Below, in pieces: positions 63,688 through 64,000 of a DNA stretch of 64,000 bases; the stretch's first letter is position 1; the number at the start of each line of letters is the position of its first letter. The DNA is taken from the NCBI RefSeq assembly GCF_003148765.1, contig NZ_QGGV01000008.1:62001-126000 (forward strand), read 5' to 3'. The position numbers and the translations under genes were made by a program. The DNA is from Silicimonas algicola (lineage in GTDB: Bacteria; Pseudomonadota; Alphaproteobacteria; Rhodobacterales; Rhodobacteraceae). The notes beneath the pieces were generated by a model, which was not told where the DNA came from, ran no database searches, and worked only from the letters and a program-made list of their open reading frames with translations.

Positions 63688-64000
63688 ATGAGCACCCCGA
63701 ACGACAACCCGGCCGATCCCTTCAAGAAGGCGCTGGCCGAGACCACCAAGACGCTTGCGGACGACCCCGAGTTGAACGTGACGTTCTCGGTCGACCCTCC
63801 GGGCATGTCGGCCGAAGGGATGCGGTTGCCGCAGGTCACGCGGCGGATGACGCGGGACGAGGTGCTTCTGGCGCGCGGAACCGCCGACAGCTATGCGCTG
63901 CGCCGCAAGTTCCATGACGAGGCGACCGCCAGCCGCTATGCGCCTCAAGGACCCCTCGCCCGCGAGATCTTCGAGGCGATGGAATGGGCCCGCTGCGAAG
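63688..64000 (+). CDS. cobT: Aerobic cobaltochelatase subunit CobT (5' part)
   Basis: The first 104 codons of cobT are present; the gene runs past the window end. NPADPFKKALAETTKTLADDP, FSVDPPGMSAEGMRLPQV, RRMTRDEVLLARGTADSYALR and EIFEAMEWARCE match the N-terminus of CobT. It forms the CobS-CobT chaperone ring for CobN. The start ATG lies 47 bp after the HxlR stop. Confidence 0.93.
   Translation, partial: MSTPNDNPADPFKKALAETTKTLADDPELNVTFSVDPPGMSAEGMRLPQVTRRMTRDEVLLARGTADSYALRRKFHDEATASRYAPQGPLAREIFEAMEWARCE

Noticed and set aside
1-64000. CRISPR arrays, rRNA and tRNA genes
   Set aside because: No regularly spaced repeats and no conserved RNA gene sequences were seen in the window.

Overview
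The window is GC-rich and densely coded on both strands. It looks like the chromosome of an alphaproteobacterium of the Rhodobacterales (Rhodobacter/Roseobacter type). The signs are a ChrR-RpoE zinc anti-sigma/sigma pair with matching promoters, a CobS/CobT cobaltochelatase pair, PntAB, an FNR-type box, and many short ATGA or 4-base convergent overlaps. No rRNA, tRNA or CRISPR array was found.

Region 1 (about 1-9,970) looks like the right part of an integrated mobile element. It runs from the 3' end of a gene resembling a phage replication protein, through a repeat-rich gap, a cargo response regulator and a very large CheB-CheR-PAS-HWE histidine kinase, a serine resolvase, an unusual noncoding stretch with perfect hairpins, and a stand-alone GHKL ATPase, to a P4-type tyrosine integrase. 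It has long untranslated gaps that the rest of the window lacks.

Region 2 (about 9,980-24,800) is catabolic and stress-related. A 3-hydroxybenzoate 4-hydroxylase homologue (mobA) is divergent from a MarR regulator (mobR-like), which is translationally coupled to a sulfatase. Next come an AGE-family sugar epimerase, then a photooxidative-stress block (FAD oxidoreductase, DUF1365 protein, SDR, chrR, rpoE) with three TGA(T/A)CC-N18-TA promoter candidates. A four-gene operon follows (galB, a type I extradiol dioxygenase, galC, galD), divergent from a LysR regulator that carries two DNA-binding domains. Together these predict ring cleavage of a gallate-like trihydroxybenzoate to pyruvate and oxaloacetate.

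Region 3 (about 24,800-46,700) is mixed housekeeping and metabolism: YgfZ, a glycosyltransferase, an MsbA-like exporter, PLP aminotransferases, a membrane protein of unknown function behind an FNR box, a type III ornithine decarboxylase, RluE, a SET-domain protein, a GT39-like membrane glycosyltransferase, pntAB, kynureninase, an RTX/Hint secreted protein, a class I amidotransferase and malate synthase G.

Region 4 (about 46,700-64,000) holds an ArsR-SRPBCC operon with two matched operators, pepN, membrane proteins of unknown function, an acyltransferase, two tandem lytic-transglycosylase-like proteins, a PfpI protein, gatB, bolA, a DnaJ-domain protein, msrB, cobS, an FMN reductase with its HxlR-type regulator, and the start of cobT at the window edge.
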